Both the position numbers and the translations under genes were made by a program. Shown here piece by piece: positions 26,450 to 35,865 of a stretch of DNA of 64,000 nt (position 1 is its first letter; each line of letters opens with the position of its first letter). The notes below the pieces were generated by a model. That model did not search any database. It worked only from the letters and a program-made list of their open reading frames with translations, and was not told the DNA's origin. This DNA comes from JBDHTQ01 sp039808765 (GTDB lineage Bacteria > Pseudomonadota > Alphaproteobacteria > UBA2400), in NCBI GenBank assembly GCA_039808765.1, contig JBDHTQ010000008.1:50136-114135 (forward strand), given 5' to 3'.

Positions 26450-26769
26450 TGCCTAAATTCAACACATCGTCCCTGATTATTCAATTTTAAAAAATAACTC
26501 CCAATGTGCTCTGGCTGATTAACTTGTTTAAAACGCCACAAAGCCATAGCCACACTTTCATTCTCGTAAAGCATTTCAATTTCTACATATTCAATATTCT
26601 GGTCTTTTATTTCTTTCCATGCATCAACAACAGCTTGAATAGTCCTTAGTGGTGTCTCTAATGGATTCTCGTGATATTCAAGTGTATCCGCAAGTAGTTC
26701 GGCCATTCGATTTGGATCTTGCGCCAGCCAAATTTCTTTCATTTTTCCAAACCACTCTGTAGGTGTCAT
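26431..26769 (-). CDS. SnoaL/NTF2-like protein
   Basis: A 112-residue single-domain protein of the NTF2-like cone fold: an N-terminal helix (WFGKMKEIWLAQDP), ADTLEYHENPLETPLRT, WKEIKDQNIEYVEIEMLYENESVAMALWRF and a C-terminal FRQWW strand. Such proteins are ligand-binding or small-molecule isomerases/hydrolases; nothing here identifies the ligand. GGAGATTAAC precedes the ATG. It overlaps the small frame downstream. Confidence 0.75.
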   Translation of the reverse strand: MTPTEWFGKMKEIWLAQDPNRMAELLADTLEYHENPLETPLRTIQAVVDAWKEIKDQNIEYVEIEMLYENESVAMALWRFKQVNQPEHIGSYFLKLNNQGRCVEFRQWWSSR

Positions 26770-26990
26770 GTTAATCTCCAGGCTTTAAATATAGAAGAAA
26801 CGGCACCCTATTAATTACTTTCGCCTTGATTGGTTCTAACGTTCTTTGTCATCAAATTAGTGCTGATATAACCGAGTACATCGACATCTGTTCACACTAG
26901 CTTTATTCACGTAATTTATCAAGATCACTGCAGCTCTGTCCGATGGCCGACAAAGCTGCAGATTTGCCTGTAAACTAAAGTATGCAGCTT

Positions 26991-28406
26991 TTAATTGCTA
27001 AAATGTTTTTCAATGGCATAAAAACATGCCCGCAAGCCCATTGCTTCTCCGCCGGCGGGTCTGCCGGGTTGGGTTGACACGTTATACGCATTGAAATCAA
27101 AGTGTGCCCACGCTTTGGTGTTTTGAATAAACTGCTCTAGAAAAAGCGCTGCCGTGATTGCGCCCCCCGCCGAAACATTCGAAAGATTGCTCATATCTGC
27201 AATGGGGCTTTTCATGTGGCGCCAATAGGGTTTCCATAAAGGCAATCGCCATATGTAATCTTCATGCGCTTGCCCCGCTAGAAACAAGCTTGCTGCCATG
27301 GCATCGTTATTGCTGAAAAGGCAGGGAATTTCTGTTCCCAACGCGATACTACGTGCACCGGTAAGCGTTGCAAAATTAATGATCCATTGAGGTTGTTCTT
27401 GAGCGGCTTCATACAGCGCATCCGCGAGAATGAGTCGGCCTTCGGCGTCAGTATTATTGATTTCAACTGTTTTGCCGCTTTTTGTTCGCAGCACGTCACC
27501 GGGTCGCATGGCTGTGCCGCTCACGCTATTTTCTACGATTGGAACAAGAACGCGCAATCGCACATTGAGTTTGGCTGTCATAATCATCTGTGCCAGCGCG
27601 AGGGCATGGGCAGCACCACCCATATCTTTCTTTTGATCACCCATTGTGCTGGAAGTCTTGATATCAAGACCCCCAGTATCAAAAACAACACCTTTACCGA
27701 CAAGCGTCACCTTCGGCGCGTTGGGTTTACCCCATGTGATATCGAGCAAAAGCGGTGGGCGAGCGCTTCCGTGGCCCACGGTGTAGATGGCCGGATAATC
27801 AAGTTCCAGCTTTTCTCCGCGAATAATTGTGGCCTTCGCTTTGTAGCGTTTAGCAATTTCAATGCCTACCTGTGCCAATTCTTCTGTGCCCAGGTCGTTT
27901 GCTGGAAAATTAATGAGGTTCCGCACCAAATAGGTTGCGCTGAGTATATTCTCAATTTTAGCTGTTTGAAATGTGACGGGTAGGGTCAGTATCGGTAATT
28001 CAGGAATGGCCTTGGTCAGATAATGCGTAAAACGATAGCTTCCCAATCCCCAGCCAAGAGCCAAATTTTCCAACACATCAGCGGGATATTTTCCTGCAAG
28101 TTTGTAGGTGTGTTGGGCAGGCAGTTGCAGCGGGAGTCCGCCCAAAGTCCAAATGCTCAAAGGCTCGGCATAGCCAACAATAACACCAGCAAGCGTGCCT
28201 GCTTTTTCATCGGGCAGCAGACAAATCTGTCCGGCTTCACCATTAAAGCCGGTTTGTGTTAGCCACTTGCGTATGGCCTGAGTATTTTCTTGCTGAGATA
28301 ACCAAGAAGACAAACTGTTTTGAGTAACAAGATGAAGAAGCACTCCAGCGCGCTTGTGTGTTGTCAAGCCATACGCCAAAAGAGGATCATTTTGCAGGGT
28401 CATCAT
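26991..28406 (-). CDS. M17 leucyl aminopeptidase family protein
   Basis: A 471-residue cytosolic metallo-exopeptidase of the M17 family. The signature NNTDAEGRLILADAL lies near residue 315 and the metal/catalytic segments VGKGVVFDTGGLDIK and KKDMGGAA near 235-265. The N-terminal domain is the short type found in alphaproteobacterial PepB-like enzymes. It releases N-terminal residues from peptides. The start is ATGATG at 28401-28406 after AAAGG; either ATG is possible. It overlaps the end of the upstream gene by up to 4 bases, so the two are coupled. Confidence 0.93.
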   Translation of the reverse strand: MMTLQNDPLLAYGLTTHKRAGVLLHLVTQNSLSSWLSQQENTQAIRKWLTQTGFNGEAGQICLLPDEKAGTLAGVIVGYAEPLSIWTLGGLPLQLPAQHTYKLAGKYPADVLENLALGWGLGSYRFTHYLTKAIPELPILTLPVTFQTAKIENILSATYLVRNLINFPANDLGTEELAQVGIEIAKRYKAKATIIRGEKLELDYPAIYTVGHGSARPPLLLDITWGKPNAPKVTLVGKGVVFDTGGLDIKTSSTMGDQKKDMGGAAHALALAQMIMTAKLNVRLRVLVPIVENSVSGTAMRPGDVLRTKSGKTVEINNTDAEGRLILADALYEAAQEQPQWIINFATLTGARSIALGTEIPCLFSNNDAMAASLFLAGQAHEDYIWRLPLWKPYWRHMKSPIADMSNLSNVSAGGAITAALFLEQFIQNTKAWAHFDFNAYNVSTQPGRPAGGEAMGLRACFYAIEKHFSN

Positions 28407-29527
28407 CTGCCTTTCTGTAGAGTGGAAACGGATTGATCGGGAGGCTGATAAAAATTTTGTGCACTTTTGTTTAACGGTAACGGCAATGCTTTTAATTTAG
28501 TAGGGTCGATCATTTCAATGAGCGGGCGATTTTTCATGGCCTGAAGCAGTTGGGTGGTGCGGGTATCCGTCAGTCGAGAAGAGCCCACAACCAGTGTTGA
28601 AACGCCGAAGGTATCAACGGTTCCCCACCCCATTAGTGTGGGGTGAAGTAGCTTGAGGTAGGGGTATTGCGTCAGTATTGTTTCCAGTTGGTCAGATGAA
28701 AAAGGAACAACAGACAATTGGTTTGCCTTGATTGCGTTCGCAAGCATAGGGGTAAAATCACGAATATAAAATATGGCGGCATCAGCTTGATGCTGGGTCA
28801 ACAACGCCAGAATTTGATCTTCACTGTTTGCTGATAGGGCAGTGTATGTGTTTATCGGTATGCCTAAAATAGAAAGAACCCATATCGATTCTTGTTCGCG
28901 ATCAGACTGGGTTGGGCCGAGCACGAGACGTTTTCCAATTAATCCCGCACTGTTTTGAATTCCTGCTGCGGGATTAGCTACGATCACGACCGCCAGCGGA
29001 TTGATGAGAGCGAAAAGCTGGTAGGTTTCAGAAGAAAACGTCGATGTTGTGTTGTTGACCAAATTAAAGACGGCATAGTCTGGCACAAGGGCTGCTTCTG
29101 CGACATTTTCCTTTACCCGGCGCAGCGCGGCTTGGGCGGAGCTGCCATAATCAACGCGAAAAAGTGGATCGAGAAATGAAAGTTGTGCTTGCGCTGAAGG
29201 AGCCGCTGTAGAATTAAATGCCGGGATCAGAGAAAATTGAGCGCTAAAAATGTCTCCTGTGACCAACTGAAAAGCGGGCGGCGCTTTGGTTTGCGCGGCT
29301 TGAGCGACAGAAAATGTCAGAATCACAAAAAAAAGTGCCGTCCTGAAAACGTGATAAAAGGGAATGTTTTTCGTCAACTTTTTTCTGCTTTCACGATTTA
29401 GTGACCTGTGGTGGGAAAATCTTAAGACATTCGCCTTAAAATGAAAATATGGAATAAAAAAACGCTTAATTTTAGATAAAACGGTAAAATGGGGTTGAAC
29501 AACCTTTTTGACAAGATTTTGAAACAC
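28403..29527 (-). CDS. TAXI-family periplasmic solute-binding protein
   Basis: A protein of up to 374 residues with the TAXI fold of TRAP-type binding proteins (GSSAQAALRRVKENVAEAALVP, LIGKRLVLGPTQS). A hydrophobic export segment (RTALFFVILTFSVAQA) begins only about 60 residues in. The real start is therefore probably an internal TTG or GTG near LTKNIPF, around 29375, rather than 29527. No TRAP permease gene is adjacent, so it may serve a distant transporter or have a different role. It overlaps the M17 peptidase gene by 4 bases. Confidence 0.75.
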   Translation of the reverse strand: MFQNLVKKVVQPHFTVLSKIKRFFIPYFHFKANVLRFSHHRSLNRESRKKLTKNIPFYHVFRTALFFVILTFSVAQAAQTKAPPAFQLVTGDIFSAQFSLIPAFNSTAAPSAQAQLSFLDPLFRVDYGSSAQAALRRVKENVAEAALVPDYAVFNLVNNTTSTFSSETYQLFALINPLAVVIVANPAAGIQNSAGLIGKRLVLGPTQSDREQESIWVLSILGIPINTYTALSANSEDQILALLTQHQADAAIFYIRDFTPMLANAIKANQLSVVPFSSDQLETILTQYPYLKLLHPTLMGWGTVDTFGVSTLVVGSSRLTDTRTTQLLQAMKNRPLIEMIDPTKLKALPLPLNKSAQNFYQPPDQSVSTLQKGR

Positions 29528-29547
29528 ATTGATTTGAGGTAAAGATC

Positions 29548-29979
29548 ATGAGCGCAGTAGTTTTGGAACAAGCAACCTTTCCGCGAGAAGCCCCAGGATC
29601 TTGGTCACTGGCTTTAGCAGATGAAGCGGCGGCCTACGATGTTGGTAGCGACGGCCCGACCACGGCCCTCAACACGCTACATAATAACGGTCTTCCTCTT
29701 ACATCCGTTTTTCAAAATGCTGCCCATATAGAGGCGGCCAATGACGGAAATTTTTTCTCTTTGGCAGCGGCGAATAAATTTAATGCACATGCTACCGATG
29801 CTTCTGTCGCGTCTGGTGATGATCCTTATGCGCATACAGATGGACCTGCTATCTCTGAATCTTCTCTTGCAGCCAGTGAGCCTGTTGCTGCGCCGATGGC
29901 GGTCCGGCGGCAGCAGATGCCGAAGTCCTCTCTCACAGCTGCGCCTGCACCGCCCGCGCCAAAAAACGCGCGCACTTAG
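29548..29979 (+). CDS. Small Ala-rich hypothetical protein
   Basis: A 143-residue protein starting MSAVVLEQATFP, acidic and Ala-rich over the first 110 residues and ending in a Pro/Ala-rich basic tail (APAPPAPKNART). No domain is recognised and no signal peptide or membrane helix is seen. GAGGTAAAG precedes the ATG. It is transcribed divergently from the TAXI gene and ends 5 bases before the convergent hemN stop. Confidence 0.6.
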   Translation: MSAVVLEQATFPREAPGSWSLALADEAAAYDVGSDGPTTALNTLHNNGLPLTSVFQNAAHIEAANDGNFFSLAAANKFNAHATDASVASGDDPYAHTDGPAISESSLAASEPVAAPMAVRRQQMPKSSLTAAPAPPAPKNART

Positions 29980-29984
29980 TCAAG

Positions 29985-31310
29985 TTACGATATTTTAGAG
30001 GCTACCAAAGCGGGGTTGTAGGTTGCATCAAACAAGGTGGCGATTAGACGCGCCACCATGCGATAGGTTGTATCAATTACCAATGTGTTGTCTTCCCATC
30101 GGGCAAGGCCGGCCTGAAGAAAGGGAGCCATAGCCTCATCACTGGGTTTTAAATCATCGGGAATTTCTGCACGATAAAGACACATCAGATCATGGATGAT
30201 GTGAGCGCGGCGTTGATCATCTGCCGTGCGAAGGCAAATGCGTTTTAGTGGTAAAGTGTTTTGCTTTAGTTTTTCCTCGTAAGCGCTGATGCTTGGCTCG
30301 TTTTGAACCATCATTGTACCCACATCACTGATTGATGAGGCGCCGAGTCCCAGCATGAGGGAAGCTGAATCATCTGTATAGCCTTGAAAATTGCGAGAGA
30401 GACGACCTTCGCGCTGCGCAATCGACAAAGGGTCATCGGGCTTGGCAAAGTGATCCATACCAATAGAAACAAAGCCGTTTTTTTCCAGAATATTGCGGGC
30501 GGCCTGCTCCATCTCCAATCGCTCGCGATCATTGGGTAAACCGTACTGCTCCAATTTTTTCTGATACACTTTCATGCTGGGTACGTGGGCATAGGCAAAC
30601 AGCGAAATGCGATTAGGTTGTAAAGCAAGCACTTGATCAACTGTGCTTTCAACACCTTTTGTGGTTTGCAGCGGCAGTCCATACATCAAATCAAAACTGA
30701 CTGCGTGAATGCCGGCATTGCGCAATTGGAGAACGATTTTTTGGACGAGTTCATAGGGTTGGTGTCGATGGATGGCCTCTTGCACATTTTGATCGATGTC
30801 TTGCACGCCCAAGCTTACACGATTAATGCCCTCGCTTGCTAACGTGAGAATAAATTCTTCTGTCGTGGTGCGTGGGTCTAGCTCTATCGCTTTTTCAGCG
30901 GTGGGTAGAAAATTGAAGTGGGTACGTAAATGGCGCATGAGGGTTTTAAACTGGTTCGGCGTGAGGGTGCTTGGTGAGCCGCCGCCAAAATGCAGATGCG
31001 CCACCTTTAAACTTTTGCCGATTTTTCTGCGAATGAGATCAATTTCCGTGTGAAGTGCTGCCAGGTAAGCGGTTGCAACATCTTCCCGGGTGGTAATATG
31101 GGTGTGACACCCGCAAAACAAACACAGTGAACGGCAAAAAGGGATGTGAATGTAGAGTGAAATAGGGGTCTCAGTTTGAGCTAACGCTGCAAGATGCGGT
31201 GTGTCCCCTTCCTCTTCAATCGGTTTAAATTTCGTCGCCGGCGGATAGCTGGTGTAGCGGGGGGCTGGCTTACCCAGCCAGACGTCAAAATGATGATCAG
31301 ACAACGACAC
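29985..31310 (-). CDS. hemN: Oxygen-independent coproporphyrinogen III oxidase
   Basis: A 441-residue radical SAM enzyme of haem synthesis that decarboxylates coproporphyrinogen III to protoporphyrinogen IX without oxygen. The cluster motif C-x3-C-x2-C is at Cys59, 63 and 66 (CRSLCLFCGC), preceded by YIHIPFC. Other family blocks are FGGGSPSTL and YGLPLQT, and the HemN C-terminal domain is present. PRYTSYPPATKF at the N-terminus distinguishes true HemN from HemW. It uses a GTG start with GAGGT 6 bases upstream. I saw no convincing FNR-type site upstream. Confidence 0.95.
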   Translation of the reverse strand: MSLSDHHFDVWLGKPAPRYTSYPPATKFKPIEEEGDTPHLAALAQTETPISLYIHIPFCRSLCLFCGCHTHITTREDVATAYLAALHTEIDLIRRKIGKSLKVAHLHFGGGSPSTLTPNQFKTLMRHLRTHFNFLPTAEKAIELDPRTTTEEFILTLASEGINRVSLGVQDIDQNVQEAIHRHQPYELVQKIVLQLRNAGIHAVSFDLMYGLPLQTTKGVESTVDQVLALQPNRISLFAYAHVPSMKVYQKKLEQYGLPNDRERLEMEQAARNILEKNGFVSIGMDHFAKPDDPLSIAQREGRLSRNFQGYTDDSASLMLGLGASSISDVGTMMVQNEPSISAYEEKLKQNTLPLKRICLRTADDQRRAHIIHDLMCLYRAEIPDDLKPSDEAMAPFLQAGLARWEDNTLVIDTTYRMVARLIATLFDATYNPALVASKIS

Positions 31311-31576
31311 CGTGTTACCTCGTTTCGTGATTTCAAGTTAATCTGCGAAAAACAGTACTGTGCTAAAATTTAGACCGTCCCCGTGCGACTTGCAACGACT
31401 AAACATGGAAAAACCATTTTCGCGGTCGTTAAGACGACAAAATGAAGGGTATCTTTATGGAAAGCATGATAGAAACTAGGAGATAAAAAGAATGTAAAAA
31501 TTACTTATGACGCGCTCGGAATCAACACGAGCTACTTTAATTGTTGAACGTTAAGCGCAAATAAAAAGGCTGAACC
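31311..31576 (+). other. Intergenic region upstream of hemN
   Basis: Together with the maeB terminator this 336-base gap holds no supported gene. A 24-codon frame at 31405 lacks a ribosome binding site. AACGAC (31395) and GTCGTT (31426) form a loose inverted repeat. It should contain the hemN promoter on the minus strand. Confidence 0.4.
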
Positions 31577-31619
31577 AAAAAAACACCTCAGAATCTTCTT
31601 GAGGAAGAAAATTCTGAGG
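31577..31619 (-). terminator. Intrinsic terminator after maeB
   Basis: On the minus strand CCTCAGAAT and ATTCTGAGG form a 9-bp stem, followed within two bases by a run of seven T. It begins 27 bases after the maeB stop. Confidence 0.85.
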
Positions 31620-31646
31620 CGGTTTATTATCGGTAAAGTGGAAAGC

Positions 31647-33956
31647 CTATTTACTACGCAGTGATTCGTGCGCTGCGAGTGCTGCTGCGGTTACAATATC
31701 TGAAACCGTGTCATCCATGCTCAAAAATTGAGCCGGTTTGGACAAGCCCATGACCAGTGGCCCGATGACCGTTCCGCCCATTTTTTCCAGCAGCTTGGCG
31801 CTGATGCTGGCTGCATGCAGGGCGGGCATAACCAACACATTTGCTGGTCCGGTGAGGCGGCAGAAAGGATACTGTTTTTTCATCAACTCATAATCCAGCG
31901 CGACATCAGGGGCCATTTCGCCATCATACTCAAAATCAATCCGGCGCTGATCCAGAAGCTCGATCACCTCGCGAATGCGGGTTGCGCGTTCACGATTGGG
32001 TTGACCGAAAGTGGAGAATGAAAGTAAAGCGACGCGCGGTTCGTGGCCCAGTTTGCGTGCTGTTTCAGCGGAGCGAATGGTGATTTCAACCAGTTCTTCC
32101 GGTGTCGGCAGTTCATTGACCGCTGTGTCAGAAATAAAGACTGTACGGCCGCGCATGATGGCAATCGAAAGTCCAAATAACAGCGTATCCTGTTGTGTGG
32201 GGATAACGCGATTCACTTCGGCCAAACAGCGAGAGAATGACCGCGTAATGCCGGTAATCAACCCATCCGCATCACCCTGTTGAACAATAATCGAGGCGAA
32301 TGTATTGCGATCATTGTTGATTAAGCGTTGGCAATCACGATAGAGAAAACCTTTACGTTGCATCCGTTGGTAAAAGGCTTGCGCATAATTTTCACTGTTT
32401 GGGCTGATGCGGGCATTTTCAATGGTAAGACCATGATCTTCTGGCAGGCCAGCGGCTTTTACAACCTCAGCCACGCGCTCTAATCGGCCAATCAAAATTG
32501 GTTCGCCATAGCCTGCTGCGCGGAAAGCGAGTGCGGCGCGAATGATGCGTTCATCTTCACCTTCAGTAAATACAATGCGTTTTCCTTTTCCACGTACGCG
32601 TTCAAATATAAGCTGCAAGCTATCAGCGGTTGGATCAAGGCGCGCGCGCAATTCATGACGATATGCGCTCAGGTCATGGATGGGACGTTTAGCTACGCCA
32701 CTGTCCATTGCAGCTTGCGCTACAGCGACCGGCACCGTCGTAATAAGGCGGGGATCAAACGGTACAGGTAAAATATATTCCTGACCAAATCGCAAACGAC
32801 GTCCGGCATACGCGCGATCAACTTCATCAGGCACATCTTCGCGTGCAAGATCCGCCAGAGCCTGGGCTGCTGCCACTTTCATTTCTTCATTGATGGTGGT
32901 GGCACGCACATCCAAGGCCCCGCGGAAAATATAGGGAAATCCTAATACATTGTTGACCTGGTTGGGGTAATCCGAGCGTCCTGTCGCCACAATGGCATCA
33001 TTACGAATTGCTTTTACTTCTTCCGGTGTAATTTCTGGATCAGGGTTTGCCATTGCCATGATGATGGGTTTTTCTGCCATGTTTTTAACCATTTCCGGCG
33101 TGACGGCACCTTTTGCGGAAAGCCCGCAAAATACATCGACACCCTTCATGGCTTCTTCAAGGGTGCGCAACTTTGTTTTTACGGCGTGGGCTGATTTCCA
33201 TTGGTTCATGCCTTCCGTCCGGCCTTGGTAAATAACGCCCTTTGTATCGCACATAATAATGTTTTCATGCTTTACGCCGCTGGCTTTAAACAGTTCAACG
33301 CAGGCAACTGCTGCCGCGCCTGCGCCATTGACAACCATGGTCAACTCGCTGAGTTTTCGACCACTGAGATGTGCCGCATTGATCAGAGCGGCTGTCGCGA
33401 CAATGGCTGTGCCATGTTGATCATCATGAAAAACAGGAATTGGCATGAGCTCACGCAAGCGTTGCTCGATGATAAAACATTCGGGGGCTTTGATGTCTTC
33501 CAGATTGATGCCGCCAAAAGTGGGCGCAAGGTAACGTACACAATTGATGAATTCATCAACGTCTTTTGTATCGACTTCAAGATCAATTGAATCAACATCA
33601 GCAAAGCGTTTGAAGAGGACTGCTTTCCCTTCCATCACGGGTTTTCCGCCTAGTGCGCCCAAATCACCCAAGCCCAATACGGCTGTGCCATTCGAGATAA
33701 CCGCGACGAGATTGCCCTTGGCTGTATAATCATAGGCCGCATCGGGATTTTCGGCGATCTTTAAACAGGGGGCTGCGACCCCGGGTGAATAGGCCAGCGC
33801 GAGGTCACGCTGTGTTGCCATCGGCTTGGTAGCAATGATTTCAATTTTACCCGGTCGACCAGAGGCATGAAAAGCCAAGGCGTCGGCTTCGGTTGCCTTG
33901 CGCTCAATTTTTTTTGGTGAAGATGGTTTTGACTCGGAATGAGAATTTCTGGACAT
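31647..33956 (-). CDS. maeB: NADP-dependent malic enzyme with phosphotransacetylase-like domain
   Basis: A 769-residue two-domain malic enzyme that decarboxylates malate to pyruvate with NADPH formation. Residues 1-430 carry the malic domain (LALAYSPGVAAPC, GLGDLGALGGKPVMEGK, FHDDQHGTAIV) and the NAD(P)-binding domain. From about 440 onward there is a phosphate acetyl/butyryltransferase-like domain (GEDERIIRAA, GPANVLVMPALHAA), thought to be regulatory rather than catalytic in MaeB. AAGGG is 7 bases before the ATG. A terminator follows. Confidence 0.96.
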   Translation of the reverse strand: MSRNSHSESKPSSPKKIERKATEADALAFHASGRPGKIEIIATKPMATQRDLALAYSPGVAAPCLKIAENPDAAYDYTAKGNLVAVISNGTAVLGLGDLGALGGKPVMEGKAVLFKRFADVDSIDLEVDTKDVDEFINCVRYLAPTFGGINLEDIKAPECFIIEQRLRELMPIPVFHDDQHGTAIVATAALINAAHLSGRKLSELTMVVNGAGAAAVACVELFKASGVKHENIIMCDTKGVIYQGRTEGMNQWKSAHAVKTKLRTLEEAMKGVDVFCGLSAKGAVTPEMVKNMAEKPIIMAMANPDPEITPEEVKAIRNDAIVATGRSDYPNQVNNVLGFPYIFRGALDVRATTINEEMKVAAAQALADLAREDVPDEVDRAYAGRRLRFGQEYILPVPFDPRLITTVPVAVAQAAMDSGVAKRPIHDLSAYRHELRARLDPTADSLQLIFERVRGKGKRIVFTEGEDERIIRAALAFRAAGYGEPILIGRLERVAEVVKAAGLPEDHGLTIENARISPNSENYAQAFYQRMQRKGFLYRDCQRLINNDRNTFASIIVQQGDADGLITGITRSFSRCLAEVNRVIPTQQDTLLFGLSIAIMRGRTVFISDTAVNELPTPEELVEITIRSAETARKLGHEPRVALLSFSTFGQPNRERATRIREVIELLDQRRIDFEYDGEMAPDVALDYELMKKQYPFCRLTGPANVLVMPALHAASISAKLLEKMGGTVIGPLVMGLSKPAQFLSMDDTVSDIVTAAALAAHESLRSK

Positions 33957-34039
33957 GGGTTGACCCTTGCGTTAGGTAGTGTGGGGCACATCATAGTGCG
34001 CTCTTTTTAAACAGCAAGAGGGTGACATTATTTAAATTA

Positions 34040-35050
34040 TTAACCCCAAGGACCGAGTTTATGATCAGATTTGTTTTGATCATGACGTACTGGGTCCGAC
34101 CATGGACCGGATGATGCCGATGGTTGAGAATTTTCTTGTTGGCGAGATGTGAGGGATGTGTACATGACATCATGGTTGTTTTTGGGATGGTATTTTTGTT
34201 CGCTGGCCAAAGCTTCAAGGCGGCGAATACGTTCATCCATGGACGGGTGAGTAGCAAAGAGTACGGATTTTCCCATAAGTGGACTGGCGATAAAAACGTG
34301 GGCTGTTGCCGGGTTGCGTTCGGCATCTTTCATGGGAATTTGACGTGTGCTGTGGTGAAGTTTCTTCAGGGCAGAGGCCAGTGAAAGCGGATTTCCGCAC
34401 AAGAGAGCACCATCATGGTCAGCCTCATATTCGCGTGTACGCGAAATGGCTAGTTGCACAAGCATGGCCGCGAGCGGTGCCACCACAATGGTTAAAAGCA
34501 CCCCCCAGAGACCTAAACCATGATTATTTTGTCCACGATTGTTTTGTTGGTTCATTGCTCCCCATATCAGGGAATGAGTCAAAAACCCCAATGCTCCGGC
34601 AATAGTGGCCGCAATCGTCATTGTTAGGGTATCGTGATTGCGAACATGTGAAAGCTCGTGCGCCATCACACCTTTTATTTCATCATTATTTAAAAGCGTG
34701 AGCAGGCCGCGTGTTGCGCACACAGCCGCATTACTGGGGCTGCGGCCTGTTGCAAATGCATTGGGCTGGGCTTGCTCTGCGATGTAAACTTTTGGCATCG
34801 GCATTTTGCCTGCTTGGGCCAATTCGCGCACAATCCTATAAAGATTGGGGGCGCTGGCTTCATCAACTTCTTTGGCCCCGTATTGCATGAGCACCAATTT
34901 GTCTGAAAACCACCACGCGCCAAAGTTCATCACGATAGCGAGAAACAGTGCGCCTTTCATTCCTTGCGCGCCGTTGATCATCCAGCCGCACAGAAGAAAA
35001 ATGGCAGTCAGGGCTGCGAGTAACAGGGAGGTGGTTAAAAATGCCTTCAT
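34040..35050 (-). CDS. htpX: Membrane zinc metalloprotease HtpX
   Basis: A 336-residue M48 protease of the inner membrane that degrades misfolded membrane proteins. It has N-terminal helices, the zinc motif HELSH at 131-135, two further helices and the third-ligand region REYEADHDGA near 207. It is about 45 residues longer than the E. coli enzyme because of a polar C-terminal tail (about 290-336). It is divergent from the NUDIX gene with 48 bases between starts, and lies upstream of maeB on the same strand. Confidence 0.95.
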   Translation of the reverse strand: MKAFLTTSLLLAALTAIFLLCGWMINGAQGMKGALFLAIVMNFGAWWFSDKLVLMQYGAKEVDEASAPNLYRIVRELAQAGKMPMPKVYIAEQAQPNAFATGRSPSNAAVCATRGLLTLLNNDEIKGVMAHELSHVRNHDTLTMTIAATIAGALGFLTHSLIWGAMNQQNNRGQNNHGLGLWGVLLTIVVAPLAAMLVQLAISRTREYEADHDGALLCGNPLSLASALKKLHHSTRQIPMKDAERNPATAHVFIASPLMGKSVLFATHPSMDERIRRLEALASEQKYHPKNNHDVMYTSLTSRQQENSQPSASSGPWSDPVRHDQNKSDHKLGPWG

Positions 35051-35098
35051 GATGATTCAATATGATGCTAAGCCTCTCATATTGCAAGGAGCTCGCGT

Positions 35099-35674
35099 AT
35101 GAACACGGAAGAAATTCTCGATGTGGTCGATGAAAACGATCATGTTGTCGGCTCGATGCCGCGCAAGGAAATGTATGCCCAAGGGTTAAGAAAATTTAGG
35201 GTAGTGCATGCTTTTGTACGCAATAAAGCGGGTTTTGTATGGATTCCGGTGCGATCTCAACATGTTTCCTATCGTCCCGGGGCATATGATTTTAGTGTGA
35301 GTGGACACGTTGTGAGTGGTGAAAGTTACGATCAAGCAATCATTCGTGAAACAGCAGAAGAACTGCGTATCGACTTAGAGCAATACCCATGGCGTCAATT
35401 GCGATATTTTACGCCACAGGGAGATGGGGTTAGTCTTTTTAAAACGGTTTACGAGATTGTTTGTGACGATGAAATCGAGTTTAATGAGGAGATTGCGTCC
35501 GGCCAATGGCTTGCCCTTTCACACGTTGCCGAGTTGATTCGAGCGAATGTGTTTATGAATAAGGATTTTGATATCATTTTCAAAGCCTGTTACGGCGAAG
35601 TCGGAGGGGTGACGATGGCTGAGCCCACACGGTTTGGTGATTGGGAGAAAAAAGGTCGTTGTTCTGATTTTTAG
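35099..35674 (+). CDS. NUDIX hydrolase
   Basis: A 191-residue protein with a complete NUDIX box at residues 69-91 (G-x5-E-x7-RE-x2-EE), which binds the divalent metals for pyrophosphohydrolysis. The early DEND/RKEMYAQGLRKFRVVHAFV pattern resembles the IPP isomerase-like/YfcD branch. The substrate is unknown. AAGGAGC precedes the ATG. Confidence 0.88.
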   Translation: MNTEEILDVVDENDHVVGSMPRKEMYAQGLRKFRVVHAFVRNKAGFVWIPVRSQHVSYRPGAYDFSVSGHVVSGESYDQAIIRETAEELRIDLEQYPWRQLRYFTPQGDGVSLFKTVYEIVCDDEIEFNEEIASGQWLALSHVAELIRANVFMNKDFDIIFKACYGEVGGVTMAEPTRFGDWEKKGRCSDF

Positions 35675-35865
35675 GCAGCGTGGCAATCTTTGGCATGGGG
35701 GCGGTGTGTGACGTTTTGTCCCCCTTTTCAACTTGCTTTTTTTCATCATTTACAGGTTGTCTGGTGTTAAGTAGTGGATAACGCCTTGATTTTTCTTTGG
35801 TAAAACTCGTTAACCCTCTTGCGCTATACTATCAGTATAAAAAAATAAGTTGAGGAGATTGTACG

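Noticed and set aside
31405..31479. 24-codon frame between maeB and hemN
   Set aside because: No ribosome binding site, no recognisable sequence, and length expected by chance.
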